Origin: Sunxiuqinia sp963677175
Lineage (GTDB): Bacteria; Bacteroidota; Bacteroidia; Bacteroidales; Prolixibacteraceae
Direction of reading: 5' to 3'
NCBI GenBank assembly: GCA_963677175.2
Contig: CAXXES010000003.1
Span: forward strand, 124,001-188,000
Length of the DNA stretch: 64,000 nucleotides
Within the stretch, counting starts at the first letter, position 1. Every line of letters begins with the position of its first letter. The notes beneath the pieces are model-generated. The model had not been told where the DNA came from. It searched no databases and saw nothing but the letters and a program-made list of their open reading frames with translations. A program made the position numbers and the translations under genes. Shown here piece after piece: positions 53,762-62,543 of the stretch.

Positions 53762-54295
53762 ATGATGCGCAAACTACGAACAAACGAACTGGCCCGCATT
53801 AGCGCCGAAGAATATAAACAAACCGATAAAACGCCTTTGGTTGTGGTTCTGGATAACATCAGGAGCTGCAACAACATTGGCTCGGTTTTCAGAACTTCCG
53901 ATGCCTTATTGATCGAAGCGGTGCACTTGTGTGGCATTACAGCCACGCCGCCCAATAAGGAGATTCATAAAACAGCTTTGGATGCCGAAAAGTCCGTTCC
54001 CTGGAGCTACTTCGAGAAAACCGAAGACTCGGTACTTCAACTAAAGAATGCAGGATACCGGGTGTTTGCCATTGAGCAAGTGGAGAACAGCATCATGCTT
54101 CCTGATTTTGAAGTTGAAAAAAACGACCGACTGGCCTTGGTTTTTGGCAACGAAGTAAAAGGCGTGCAGCAAAAAGTGATTGACCTGTGCGATGGCGCCA
54201 TCGAAATTCCCCAGTTTGGCATCAAACATTCCTTTAATATTTCGGTCAGCGCCGGCATTGTTTTGTGGGACTTGTTTAAAAAGTTTCGGTACTAA
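53762..54295 (+). CDS. SPOUT-family RNA methyltransferase (TrmH-like)
   Basis: The 177-residue protein has NIRSCNNIGSVFRTSDAL (the Asn-Asn-Arg RNA-binding motif), LVFGNEVKGVQQKVIDLCDG and IPQFGIKHSFNISVSAGIVLWDL, which forms the trefoil-knot SAM site. It methylates ribose 2'-OH in tRNA or rRNA; the target is not evident. It lacks the N-terminal RNA-binding extension of RlmB. Confidence 0.9.
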   Translation: MMRKLRTNELARISAEEYKQTDKTPLVVVLDNIRSCNNIGSVFRTSDALLIEAVHLCGITATPPNKEIHKTALDAEKSVPWSYFEKTEDSVLQLKNAGYRVFAIEQVENSIMLPDFEVEKNDRLALVFGNEVKGVQQKVIDLCDGAIEIPQFGIKHSFNISVSAGIVLWDLFKKFRY

Positions 54296-54325
54296 GCGTA
54301 AGGGTACAGTCAAAAACCAGGAGAT

Positions 54326-54358
54326 AAAAAAAGCGGCCCCATTGGAGGCCGCTTTTTT
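54326..54358. terminator. Bidirectional terminator
   Basis: AAAAAAGCGGCC/GGCCGCTTTTTT with an 8-base loop lies between convergent stops at 54295 and 54383. Confidence 0.9.
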
Positions 54359-54382
54359 CTTCAATATGATTATAGCTTGTGA

Positions 54383-56137
54383 TTAGTCAACAATTGCCTG
54401 GAATTTTGCATCATCCCAATATTTTGCAAATTCCAAATCAGAAGCAGCTTTTTCTTTCAATTCAGGTTTCATTTCAACCGCTTTCCCAAGGCTTTCGTAC
54501 ATCAGGTTTTCCTTGGCTGTACGGGCACCAACAACTGCTTTGAAGTATTCCTTCATGAAGCAACCTTCCCAAGTACAGTTTTCCAATGATTTTAAAGCGC
54601 CATTGTTGTCGCCAGCCAAAATTTTAGCTAGGCCAACATTTGGAGAATCGCTGTCACCAAACAATTGAACAGCTTTGTCGTATTCACCTTTTTTCAGGGC
54701 TACAATACCCAAGTTGTAGTTCACTTCGTCGCCAGCACCTGAAGCGGCACCAAACAACGTTTCAGCTTTTGCGAGATCTCCTTCGTGCAAGGCAACCGCA
54801 CCCAAGTTGTTTTTAATGATCGGCTCATCTGTTGCAAGACCTTCTGCTTTTTCAAACAATGGTTTGGCCTCACCGTATTTACCTTGTTGTGCCAACACCA
54901 TACCAGCGTTGTTAGGCCCTCTCCAGTCACGAGGATAAACTTTGATGAATGAATTGTAGATCGATAGTTTTTTGTTTTGGTCGTCTGTTAAAGTAGCGGC
55001 GTAAAGCAACTCAGCAGGATTCAATGACGCAGGGTCAGAATCAGCTAAAGCAGCGATTTCCTCATCGGTTTTACCAATCAGATCAACACTTGCAGCGATT
55101 TTTGCACGACGCAGTTTTGGAAGAATTTCGTCGGCAACAACGGTAAATGCTGAAGACAAGTTTCTGATTTCGCGTTCGCGTACTTCAGGATCTGAGTACA
55201 TTGACAAAACACGCAAGATTAATTCCTTATCCTGAATATTTGACTTTTCCATCATTTCCTGGAAACCGTCCCAGTCTTCGGGAGTGAATTTTGTTTTCAG
55301 TTCTGCTTCAACTTTCGCTTTTTTCAATTCTCTACTAACCACTTGGTTCGAAGATGTTTCACGCTGCTGTGAGAGTTTTGTATTCCAGTCCAACTCTCCA
55401 TCAGGAGAGGCATAAGCCGAAATTTCAACACCCTTCAATTCTTTGCGCTCAGCTTCGAAAGCATCTTTCGTATAAGCGTACAATTTCTCAACATCTTCGT
55501 TTTTCAGTTCGGTACCACGAACGTATGCGCTGTTAATCAGGTAATGAATGTCAGCGACATACTGGTCTGGAACGATACGTTGGAATGCGTCAATGTTTGG
55601 ATCATAAACTCCAGTAGTATTTTTCTCGCGTTGAACACCTAAAATTGGAGAAGGATAGTTAATCACCATTTCAGAAGTTGCCAATACACCATCGGCTACT
55701 TTAATCGGCTCAAAATCGAGGCTTTTAGCTCCTTGTGATGCTGTGATACGAATCTCAAGGTCTGAAGCACGCATGGCATCACCATAAGCGACATCATCTT
55801 TATAGGCGAAATTTCCACCGTTTGTATAGCTAATGACTTTGTTGTTGTCATCTACTTTTTCGCCTTGAACCGTTACTGATTCAAAAGCGGTTTCGCCACC
55901 TTCGTAAGTTAAAACAGGTGTTGCCACCAGCGTCACTTTTTTATTAAAGTATTTGGCTGGAAAACGGCCGTCAATAGCAACATCCACATTGCCACCGTGG
56001 GCTTCAAGAATCTCGGGAGTCACTTTAAAATCAATTTGATCGGCATTCTTCTTCATCTTTTTAAGACCGGAGCAACCGGCAAAAAGAACAGCAGCCAAAG
56101 CAAAAAAGACCAGAGGTTTAAAACTAATTTTTCTCAT
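54383..56137 (-). CDS. TPR-containing lipoprotein
   Basis: The 584-residue protein has a lipoprotein signal (FFALAAVLFAGC, Cys about 22). Beta-rich domains follow (VDVAIDGRFPAKYFNKKVTLVATP), then a segment that recalls OmpA-like organisation (KGVEISAYASPDGELDWNTKLSQQR, about 240). C-terminal TPRs make up about 400-520 (NNAGMVLAQQGKYGEAKPLFEKA, NNLGAVALHEGDLAKAETLF). It probably sits on the outer membrane facing the periplasm as a scaffold. The family occurs in Bacteroidota with no agreed role. It is a single gene with a shared terminator. Confidence 0.75.
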   Translation of the reverse strand: MRKISFKPLVFFALAAVLFAGCSGLKKMKKNADQIDFKVTPEILEAHGGNVDVAIDGRFPAKYFNKKVTLVATPVLTYEGGETAFESVTVQGEKVDDNNKVISYTNGGNFAYKDDVAYGDAMRASDLEIRITASQGAKSLDFEPIKVADGVLATSEMVINYPSPILGVQREKNTTGVYDPNIDAFQRIVPDQYVADIHYLINSAYVRGTELKNEDVEKLYAYTKDAFEAERKELKGVEISAYASPDGELDWNTKLSQQRETSSNQVVSRELKKAKVEAELKTKFTPEDWDGFQEMMEKSNIQDKELILRVLSMYSDPEVREREIRNLSSAFTVVADEILPKLRRAKIAASVDLIGKTDEEIAALADSDPASLNPAELLYAATLTDDQNKKLSIYNSFIKVYPRDWRGPNNAGMVLAQQGKYGEAKPLFEKAEGLATDEPIIKNNLGAVALHEGDLAKAETLFGAASGAGDEVNYNLGIVALKKGEYDKAVQLFGDSDSPNVGLAKILAGDNNGALKSLENCTWEGCFMKEYFKAVVGARTAKENLMYESLGKAVEMKPELKEKAASDLEFAKYWDDAKFQAIVD

Positions 56138-56233
56138 GTTGACAGTATTAAAATATTTAATTTTGAATTTATTCGCTACTTGTTCACAAAATTAGCAATG
56201 TTTTGATGAAATAAAAGCATACAGACTACTTTT

Positions 56234-56872
56234 TTAATCCATCAGAACCCTGTTAATCCCACGTAGATAGTCGTTTTTGAATATTATGGCGAGTAGCTTC
56301 CGATAGTCATTTTGGTTCTGTACAAAATCAATTTGGTTGGTATCGATTACCACAATCGGAAAATCGTCTTGCTGCCTGAAAAAGCGGAAATATCCCTGGC
56401 ATATCTGCTCTAGATAAGCTGGGTCAATATTTTGCTCGTAGGAGCGCCCCCGTTTAGCAATGTTTTGCATTAGCTTCTCAACGTCGGCATGCAAATAAAT
56501 ATAAAGGTCGGGCTTGGGTAACTTTTCATAAATGATATAAAAAAAGCGCTCATAGAGCAAATATTCGTCTGTAGAAAGGGTGTTTTGTGCAAAGATCAGT
56601 GATTTCATAAAGTAATAATCCGAAACCAGAAAGGAGCTGAACAACTCAAACTCGCGAATATTTCGTTTCAGTTGGTTGTAGCGATCAGCCAAAAACGACA
56701 TTTCGAGCGGGAACGCAAATTTTTCCTGATCGTCGTAAAACTTAGGTAAAAACGGATTATCGTCAAAACCTTCCAGCAGAGTCCGCGCGCCAAACTCATC
56801 GGCGACCTTATTCACCAAGGAGGTTTTCCCCGATCCAATATTTCCTTCTATGACTAAATAGTTGATCTTCAT
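56234..56872 (-). CDS. Deoxynucleoside kinase
   Basis: The 212-residue protein has the P-loop VIEGNIGSGKTSLVNKVA at the start, the substrate-binding DRYNQLKR near residue 63, and the LID motif AKRGRSYEQ with conserved Arg. It phosphorylates deoxynucleosides for salvage. Specificity (dAdo/dGuo or broader) is not clear. The upstream hairpin at 56884-56909 ends the neighbouring peptidase gene. Confidence 0.9.
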   Translation of the reverse strand: MKINYLVIEGNIGSGKTSLVNKVADEFGARTLLEGFDDNPFLPKFYDDQEKFAFPLEMSFLADRYNQLKRNIREFELFSSFLVSDYYFMKSLIFAQNTLSTDEYLLYERFFYIIYEKLPKPDLYIYLHADVEKLMQNIAKRGRSYEQNIDPAYLEQICQGYFRFFRQQDDFPIVVIDTNQIDFVQNQNDYRKLLAIIFKNDYLRGINRVLMD

Positions 56873-56875
56873 ATC

Positions 56876-56909
56876 AAAAAAAATCCCGGAGGCCGCTTGA
56901 CTTCCGGGA
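56876..56909 (-). terminator. Terminator after the prolyl oligopeptidase gene
   Basis: TCCCGGA/TCCGGGA stem with a short internal mismatch and eight T on the minus strand. Confidence 0.85.
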
Positions 56910-56948
56910 AATAAAAATACAATATTTTCAGGGGAATTATCAAGCCGA

Positions 56949-59054
56949 CTACATCTTCATTCCCAAATGATAAAAAACAAACGACCAAACATCGGTGTAT
57001 TCGTCAATTACCTTGGCGGTTGGCTTCCCGGCTCCATGTCCGGCTTTGGTATCAATGCGGATCAAAGTGGGCATCGGTCCGGTATGCAGTTCCTGCAGCC
57101 GGGCGATGTATTTAAAAGAATGTGCCGGCACTACGCGGTCGTCATGGTCGGCAGTGGTCACCAATACGGCGGGATAGTCGATGCCCTCCCGGATGTTGTG
57201 GTAAGGCGAATAGCGATGAAGGTATTCGAACATTTCGCGGCTGTCGTCGCTGGTACCATAATCGCCGGCCCACGCCCAGCCAATGGTGAACTTGTGAAAC
57301 CGGAGCATATCCATTACACCAACGGCAGGCAATGCCACTTTAAAAAGTTCCGGGCGTTGATTGATCACCGCACCTACCAACAAGCCACCGTTAGAACCAC
57401 CCATGATGGCGAGTTTTTCGCTCGACGTATAATTTTGAGCGATTAAATATTCAGCGGCGCCAATAAAATCATCAAACACATTTTGCTTGTTAAGCTTGGT
57501 GCCTGCCTGGTGCCAGGCTTCGCCATATTCACCGCCGCCACGAAGGTTCGCCACGGCCAAAACGCCGCCGTTGTTCATAAACACCATACGTATGGTTGAA
57601 TATGAAGGGGTCAGGCTTACATTAAATCCGCCATAACCATAGAGCAAGGTGGGATTGTTTCCATTCAGCTCCACTCCTTTCTTATGTACCAAAAACATGG
57701 GAACCCGTGTCCCGTCTTTCGATTGAAAAAACTCCTGCTTCACCACAAACTCATCGGGGTTGAACTTCACTTCGGGACGGAAAAACAAACGGCCTTCTTT
57801 TTTCTTAAAATTGTAGGAATAGATTTCGCCAGGAGTATTAAATGATGAATAGCTGTAGAACGCCTCCTGATCGTCTTTTTTTCCTGAAAACCCACCCACA
57901 TTACCAATCCCAGGCAGCGCGATTTCGTAATCAAAAGCTCCGTCGTACTGATACACTTCAACCACGCTGTGCGCGTCTTTCATATATTCGGCTACGATTC
58001 GCCCACCCACAAAATTCACAGCTTGAAGCACCTCCTCTTTTTCGGGGATGGTCTCCACCCAATTTTCCTCATTAGGCTGGTTGACATTTATTTTCACCAA
58101 GCGGTATTTCGGCGCTTTGTAATTGGTTCGCACAAACAAATCGTCGCCGAGATTATCCTCCACATGAAACTCATAATCAAAACTCTCCATCAAAGGAATG
58201 TAGTCACTGTCTTTGTCCGACAAATCTTTTACCGACAGCGCATTCCCGTGCGAAGCTTCACTCATGGAAACGACAAGGAAACGCTTGTCATCCGTTACCC
58301 CGGCACTAAACATGCGCTTAGGCTTATCCTGATCTTCCATGATCAGTTGGTCATCGGCTTGTGACGTACCAAGCTTGTGATAGTATATCTTTTGAAACTC
58401 GTTGGATTCTGATAATTTTTTTGATTCTTCAGGCTTGTCGTAGGCGCTATAAAACAACCCGTTGTCGTACCAAACCAGCCCCGAAAACTTAACCCACTCC
58501 AATTGGTCATCCAGCAGAAGTTCGGTTTCAAGATCTTTCACAAAAATTTCATTCCAATCCGAACCCGACTTGGCCACCATGTAGGCCAGGTACTTGCCAT
58601 CATCCGAAATTTCCACCTGCGACAAGGCAACCGTGCCATCGTCCGACAGCGTGTTGGGATCTAGAATAACCTCTGCTTCAGCGCTCAAATCGTTGGTTCC
58701 ATACAAAACGCTCTGGTTCTGCAGTCCATTATTCTTAAAAAAGAAATACTTTCCGGCTTTCTTAAACGGGGTGCCATGCTTTGGATAGTCGAGCAAGCCG
58801 GTTAGCTGTTGCCTGATTTCTTCTCGATTCGGCAAGGCTTCGAGATAAGCAAAGGTTGTTTCATTCTGAGTCTTCACCCAAGCGGCAGTTTCTTCCGAAT
58901 GATCATCTTCGAGCCATTGGTAAGGATCGGCTACTTCGGTTTCAAAATAGACGTCTTTGGTTGCTTCCTTTTTGGTCACCGGATAATCTATGGATTGCTT
59001 GTTGGTACAGGAATTCATCAACACGAAAACTAAGAGGTAAATAAAATGCTTCAT
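56949..59054 (-). CDS. Prolyl oligopeptidase lipoprotein (S9A)
   Basis: The 701-residue protein begins with a lipoprotein signal (FIYLLVFVLMNSC, Cys 16). The beta-propeller domain begins VADPYQWLEDDHSEETAAWV, and the alpha/beta hydrolase domain has the nucleophile in IMGGSNGGLLVGA, the Asp in VTTADHDDRVVP and the His in KAGHGAGKPTAK. It cuts short peptides after proline, here probably in the periplasm. ATG 59054 is chosen because the longer frame adds 37 residues before the signal. Confidence 0.93.
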   Translation of the reverse strand: MKHFIYLLVFVLMNSCTNKQSIDYPVTKKEATKDVYFETEVADPYQWLEDDHSEETAAWVKTQNETTFAYLEALPNREEIRQQLTGLLDYPKHGTPFKKAGKYFFFKNNGLQNQSVLYGTNDLSAEAEVILDPNTLSDDGTVALSQVEISDDGKYLAYMVAKSGSDWNEIFVKDLETELLLDDQLEWVKFSGLVWYDNGLFYSAYDKPEESKKLSESNEFQKIYYHKLGTSQADDQLIMEDQDKPKRMFSAGVTDDKRFLVVSMSEASHGNALSVKDLSDKDSDYIPLMESFDYEFHVEDNLGDDLFVRTNYKAPKYRLVKINVNQPNEENWVETIPEKEEVLQAVNFVGGRIVAEYMKDAHSVVEVYQYDGAFDYEIALPGIGNVGGFSGKKDDQEAFYSYSSFNTPGEIYSYNFKKKEGRLFFRPEVKFNPDEFVVKQEFFQSKDGTRVPMFLVHKKGVELNGNNPTLLYGYGGFNVSLTPSYSTIRMVFMNNGGVLAVANLRGGGEYGEAWHQAGTKLNKQNVFDDFIGAAEYLIAQNYTSSEKLAIMGGSNGGLLVGAVINQRPELFKVALPAVGVMDMLRFHKFTIGWAWAGDYGTSDDSREMFEYLHRYSPYHNIREGIDYPAVLVTTADHDDRVVPAHSFKYIARLQELHTGPMPTLIRIDTKAGHGAGKPTAKVIDEYTDVWSFVFYHLGMKM

Positions 59055-59115
59055 CTGCGGATGTTTTGGTTTTCTTACTTTAAAAAACCCATAGGTATTC
59101 AACAGGGACGAATCA

Positions 59116-59601
59116 TTACAAAAGTTTATTTTTTGACCGGACCCGCGAATCTTTACGGTTGCCAATCAGCTGTGCGGCTATTAAGCCGACGATGATGCCC
59201 GGAACAATAAAAAACCAGCGGTCGATGGATGGAAACAGCAAACTGATCAGCAGTCCAATCACTGCGGCAATCAAGGTATAAAAGAAGCTGTAGGAATAGG
59301 TGTAGTAAAAGGGTGGATAAAAGCTATGTTCCTTTTTCATGTGCCGGGCCAGGTGGTTGATATGCCGGTCGTAGGTTCGCCGCTCCTTGCCTGTTTCGGT
59401 GACAGCCAGACGGACTGTTTTTACTTCCCGTTCAATGTCAGTTTGAAATTGCTTGCATTGCTGACAGGCATCGGAGAAATCGTCCACCCGCTTCACCATG
59501 CGCAGGTATTCGGCAATGCGAAAGAAACGCAAGTCTCGTTCTTTAACCCCGTTCAGCTCTTGCTTCAGCTGTTCAGCTATTTTTTGACTCCACTCTTCCA
59601 T
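59116..59601 (-). CDS. Conserved membrane protein of unknown function
   Basis: The 161-residue protein is helical and charged at its N-terminus (MEEWSQKIAEQLKQELNGV), with CQQCKQF in the middle. Two adjacent membrane helices (about 112-150) and a basic tail RKDSRVRSKNKLL follow. The CxxC may bind metal or form a disulfide. The family is not recognised. It lies 61 bases before the peptidase gene on the same strand, and ATG 59601 is used in place of an upstream TTG. Confidence 0.65.
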   Translation of the reverse strand: MEEWSQKIAEQLKQELNGVKERDLRFFRIAEYLRMVKRVDDFSDACQQCKQFQTDIEREVKTVRLAVTETGKERRTYDRHINHLARHMKKEHSFYPPFYYTYSYSFFYTLIAAVIGLLISLLFPSIDRWFFIVPGIIVGLIAAQLIGNRKDSRVRSKNKLL

Positions 59602-59610
59602 AATCAAAGA

Positions 59611-59640
59611 AAAAAAATGCCCGGCAAGCGGGCATTTTTT
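59611..59640. terminator. Terminator after pnp
   Basis: ATGCCCG/CGGGCAT stem with a 5-base loop and T or A tails on both sides, between the pnp stop and the membrane-protein start. Confidence 0.88.
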
Positions 59641-59654
59641 ATTGTCAGTAAGAA

Positions 59655-61910
59655 TTAATCTCTGTTTTCTCTTGGCGGACGACGGTCTCCGCGGTCGCGG
59701 TTGTCGCGGCCACCTCTTCCGTCTCGGCTATCACCACGCGGCGGACGACGATCTCCTCCGCGGTCACTGCGCTCGCGCTCTACGTAACCTTCTGGTTTCG
59801 GAAGCAAAGCTTTGCGTGAAAGTTTCAGTTTTCCATCGCGATCAATGTCCAGCAGTTTTACTTCCACTTCATCGCCTACGGTCAGGGCGTCTTCCACATT
59901 GGTCAAACGCTCCCAGGTAATTTCAGAAATGTGAAGCAAACCTTCTTTTCCAGGCATAATTTCAACAAAAGCACCAAAGGTGGTGATGTTTTTAATTTTC
60001 CCTTTGTAGGTTTCTCCTTTTTCAGGAAGTGCAATAATCCGCTTCACACGTTCTTTGGCAGCATCCAGCGCTTCCTTATTTAAGCCGGAAATTTCCACCC
60101 AACCAAAGTTATCGCGTTCTTCAATCACGATCACAGTGTTGGTTTCTTCCTGCATTTGCTGAATATTTTTACCTCCAGGTCCAATGATTGGTCCAATCAT
60201 ATCCTTCGGAATCTGAATGGTTTCCACACGTGGTACATTTGGTTTGTATTCGGCTCGTGGCTCAGGAATCACTTCCAGAATTTTACCAAGAATATGTTGG
60301 CGGCCTTCTTTTGCCTGATGTAAAGCTTGAGACAAAATTTCATACGAAAGTCCATCCACTTTAATGTCCATCTGGGTAGCGGTAATTCCTTTTTCGGTTC
60401 CGGTTACTTTGAAGTCCATGTCGCCCAGGTGATCTTCGTCACCCAGAATATCGGAAAGCACAGCAAATTTATCATCGCTCTTAATCAATCCCATGGCAAT
60501 ACCCGAAACCGGACGTTTCATTTTCATCCCCGCATCCAGCATACACATGGTACCGGCACAAACCGTTGCCATTGATGAGGATCCGTTTGATTCCAAAATG
60601 TCAGAAACAACACGGATAACATATGGGAAATCTTGTGGGATCATGCGTTTCAGTGCACGGAAAGCCAGGTTTCCGTGACCAATTTCACGACGACCCAAGC
60701 CGCGGGGAGTTTTGGCTTCGCCGACACAAAATGGCGGGAAGTTATAGTGTAACAGGAATTTCTCCGTTCCCTGGAAGGTAACATTATCAATCTTTTTGAT
60801 GTCCATTTTGGTTCCCAGGGTAATCGACGAAAGCGATTGGGTCTCTCCGCGGGTAAAGATGGCTGAACCATGTGCTCCCGGTAAGTAATCCACTTCGCCC
60901 CAAATCGGTCGGATTTCATTGGTTTTACGACCATCCAGACGAATACCATCATCCAAAATCATGCGGCGCATGGCTTCACCTTCCACTTTGTGATAGTAGC
61001 GGCGAATCAGTTTTTCATCCATTGCCAAGTCAATTTCTTCATTTTCGGCGTTAGCTTCCTTGTAGGCCTCAACATACTCGTCAACAATCTTACCGAACGA
61101 TTCAATCCGAAGTTGCTTATTTTTAATTTGTTGTTTAGCCAAGTCGTAACAGGCAGACAACAAATCAGCCTCTACTTTGGCTTTCAGTTCTTCGTTGTTT
61201 ATTTCGTGGCAGTATTCACGTTTCACAACACCAACTTCGGCAGCCAATTCTTCCTGAATTTTACAATGCACCTTAATGGCTTCATGGGCAACTTTAATGG
61301 CTTCAAGCATCTCTTCTTCCGACACTTCATCCATTTCGCCTTCCACCATCATAATGTTATCATAAGTGGCGGCCACCATAATATCCATATCGGCTTCGGC
61401 CAACTGGGCACTGCTTGGGTTAACGATAAACTGACCATCAACACGTCCCACGCGCACTTCAGAGATTGGCGTTTCAAAAGGAACATCAGAAACGGCAATT
61501 GCTGCCGAAGCAGCCAATCCGGCCAATGAGTCTGCCATGACATTGGCATCATAAGAAATCAAGCTGATCATCATCGCTGTTTCAGCGTGGTAATCAGCAG
61601 GAAATAACGGACGAAGGGCACGGTCGACCAAACGGGCAACCAGAATTTCATCGTCACTCGGACGAGCTTCGCGTTTTAGGAACCCACCAGGGAAACGACC
61701 TGCTGCCGAAAACTTCTCACGGTAATCAACCGATAACGGCATAAAGTCAACATCTTCTCTTGCATCTTTAGCAGAAACGACAGTGGCCAGCAACATGGTG
61801 TCACCCATTCTAACGACAACTGCTCCGTCGGCTTGCTTGGCCAAACGACCGGTTTCGATCGTAATTGTCCGGCCATCACCAAGGTCAATTGTTTTAATAA
61901 TGTGATTCAT
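59655..61910 (-). CDS. pnp: Polyribonucleotide nucleotidyltransferase
   Basis: The 751-residue exoribonuclease degrades RNA with phosphate from the 3' end. It has two RNase PH domains (about 10-215 and 320-550) flanking a helical linker, then a KH domain (IGPGGKNIQQMQEET) and an S1 domain (GKIKNITTFGAFVEIMPGKEG). A C-terminal tail is rich in RG and RD repeats (about 715-751), which probably adds RNA affinity. ATG 61910 is used. It follows rpsO, an arrangement seen in many bacteria. Confidence 0.96.
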   Translation of the reverse strand: MNHIIKTIDLGDGRTITIETGRLAKQADGAVVVRMGDTMLLATVVSAKDAREDVDFMPLSVDYREKFSAAGRFPGGFLKREARPSDDEILVARLVDRALRPLFPADYHAETAMMISLISYDANVMADSLAGLAASAAIAVSDVPFETPISEVRVGRVDGQFIVNPSSAQLAEADMDIMVAATYDNIMMVEGEMDEVSEEEMLEAIKVAHEAIKVHCKIQEELAAEVGVVKREYCHEINNEELKAKVEADLLSACYDLAKQQIKNKQLRIESFGKIVDEYVEAYKEANAENEEIDLAMDEKLIRRYYHKVEGEAMRRMILDDGIRLDGRKTNEIRPIWGEVDYLPGAHGSAIFTRGETQSLSSITLGTKMDIKKIDNVTFQGTEKFLLHYNFPPFCVGEAKTPRGLGRREIGHGNLAFRALKRMIPQDFPYVIRVVSDILESNGSSSMATVCAGTMCMLDAGMKMKRPVSGIAMGLIKSDDKFAVLSDILGDEDHLGDMDFKVTGTEKGITATQMDIKVDGLSYEILSQALHQAKEGRQHILGKILEVIPEPRAEYKPNVPRVETIQIPKDMIGPIIGPGGKNIQQMQEETNTVIVIEERDNFGWVEISGLNKEALDAAKERVKRIIALPEKGETYKGKIKNITTFGAFVEIMPGKEGLLHISEITWERLTNVEDALTVGDEVEVKLLDIDRDGKLKLSRKALLPKPEGYVERERSDRGGDRRPPRGDSRDGRGGRDNRDRGDRRPPRENRD

Positions 61911-61980
61911 AATCAATTTTTGAGATAAAATTTAACAATACGAACTAAGTCGAATGGTGGTGGGGATTTCAAAAATAAGA

Positions 61981-62006
61981 AAAGGCAATAAAATTATTGC
62001 CCTTTC
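61981..62006 (-). terminator. Terminator or attenuator between rpsO and pnp
   Basis: GGCAATAA/TTATTGCC stem with AA loop, followed by C and T residues on the minus strand. Some pnp transcription may read through, as in other bacteria. Confidence 0.65.
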
Positions 62007-62018
62007 TGTGTAAAAAAA

Positions 62019-62288
62019 TTATCGACGTAATTTCAATTCTTTAATAATCGCACGATATCTCTCGATATCTTTATCCTTCAGGTAATCAAGCAAGCTACGA
62101 CGCTTTCCTACCAAACGAACCAAGGCACGCTGGGTGCTGAAGTCTTTTTTGTTCTTTTTCAGGTGTTCAGTTAAGTGAGCAATACGGAACGAGAACAAGG
62201 CGATTTGGCCTTCGGCAGTACCCGTGTCCTCTGCATTTTTACCAAACTTTTCAAAAAACTCTTTTTTTGTTTCAGAACTTAAATACAT
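62019..62288 (-). CDS. rpsO: 30S ribosomal protein S15
   Basis: The 89-residue protein has GTAEGQIALFSFRIAHLTEHLKKNKKDFSTQRALVRLVGKRRSLLDYLKDKD, split here by its helical blocks, and ends IIKELKLRR. These are the standard S15 features for binding the central domain of 16S rRNA. It stands just upstream of pnp. Confidence 0.96.
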   Translation of the reverse strand: MYLSSETKKEFFEKFGKNAEDTGTAEGQIALFSFRIAHLTEHLKKNKKDFSTQRALVRLVGKRRSLLDYLKDKDIERYRAIIKELKLRR

Positions 62289-62510
62289 TTTTTTCTAAAT
62301 TTTAAAGTGATACAATCTTTAAGCCGTCGCATCGCTCTCAATAACAACCGCTTAAAATTAATTTCAAAAACTGTCGCAAAAGTACGTAAATTTCTTTGAT
62401 TTTCAATTCTGAGAAATTCTTTTTCCCCATAAAAAACCATTCATACAGAACCGTTTGAAAAGTTTTTCGGATTTCAGCACAGTGCAGCATAACCACTTAG
62501 TTCTTTTTAC

Positions 62511-62518
62511 TATTTTTG
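62511..62518 (+). promoter_or_regulatory. Promoter -7 box of the fucosidase gene
   Basis: TATTTTTG fits TAnnTTTG, 26 bases before the ATG at 62544. Confidence 0.5.
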
Positions 62519-62543
62519 ATAGCACCATATAAACCTGAAAAAG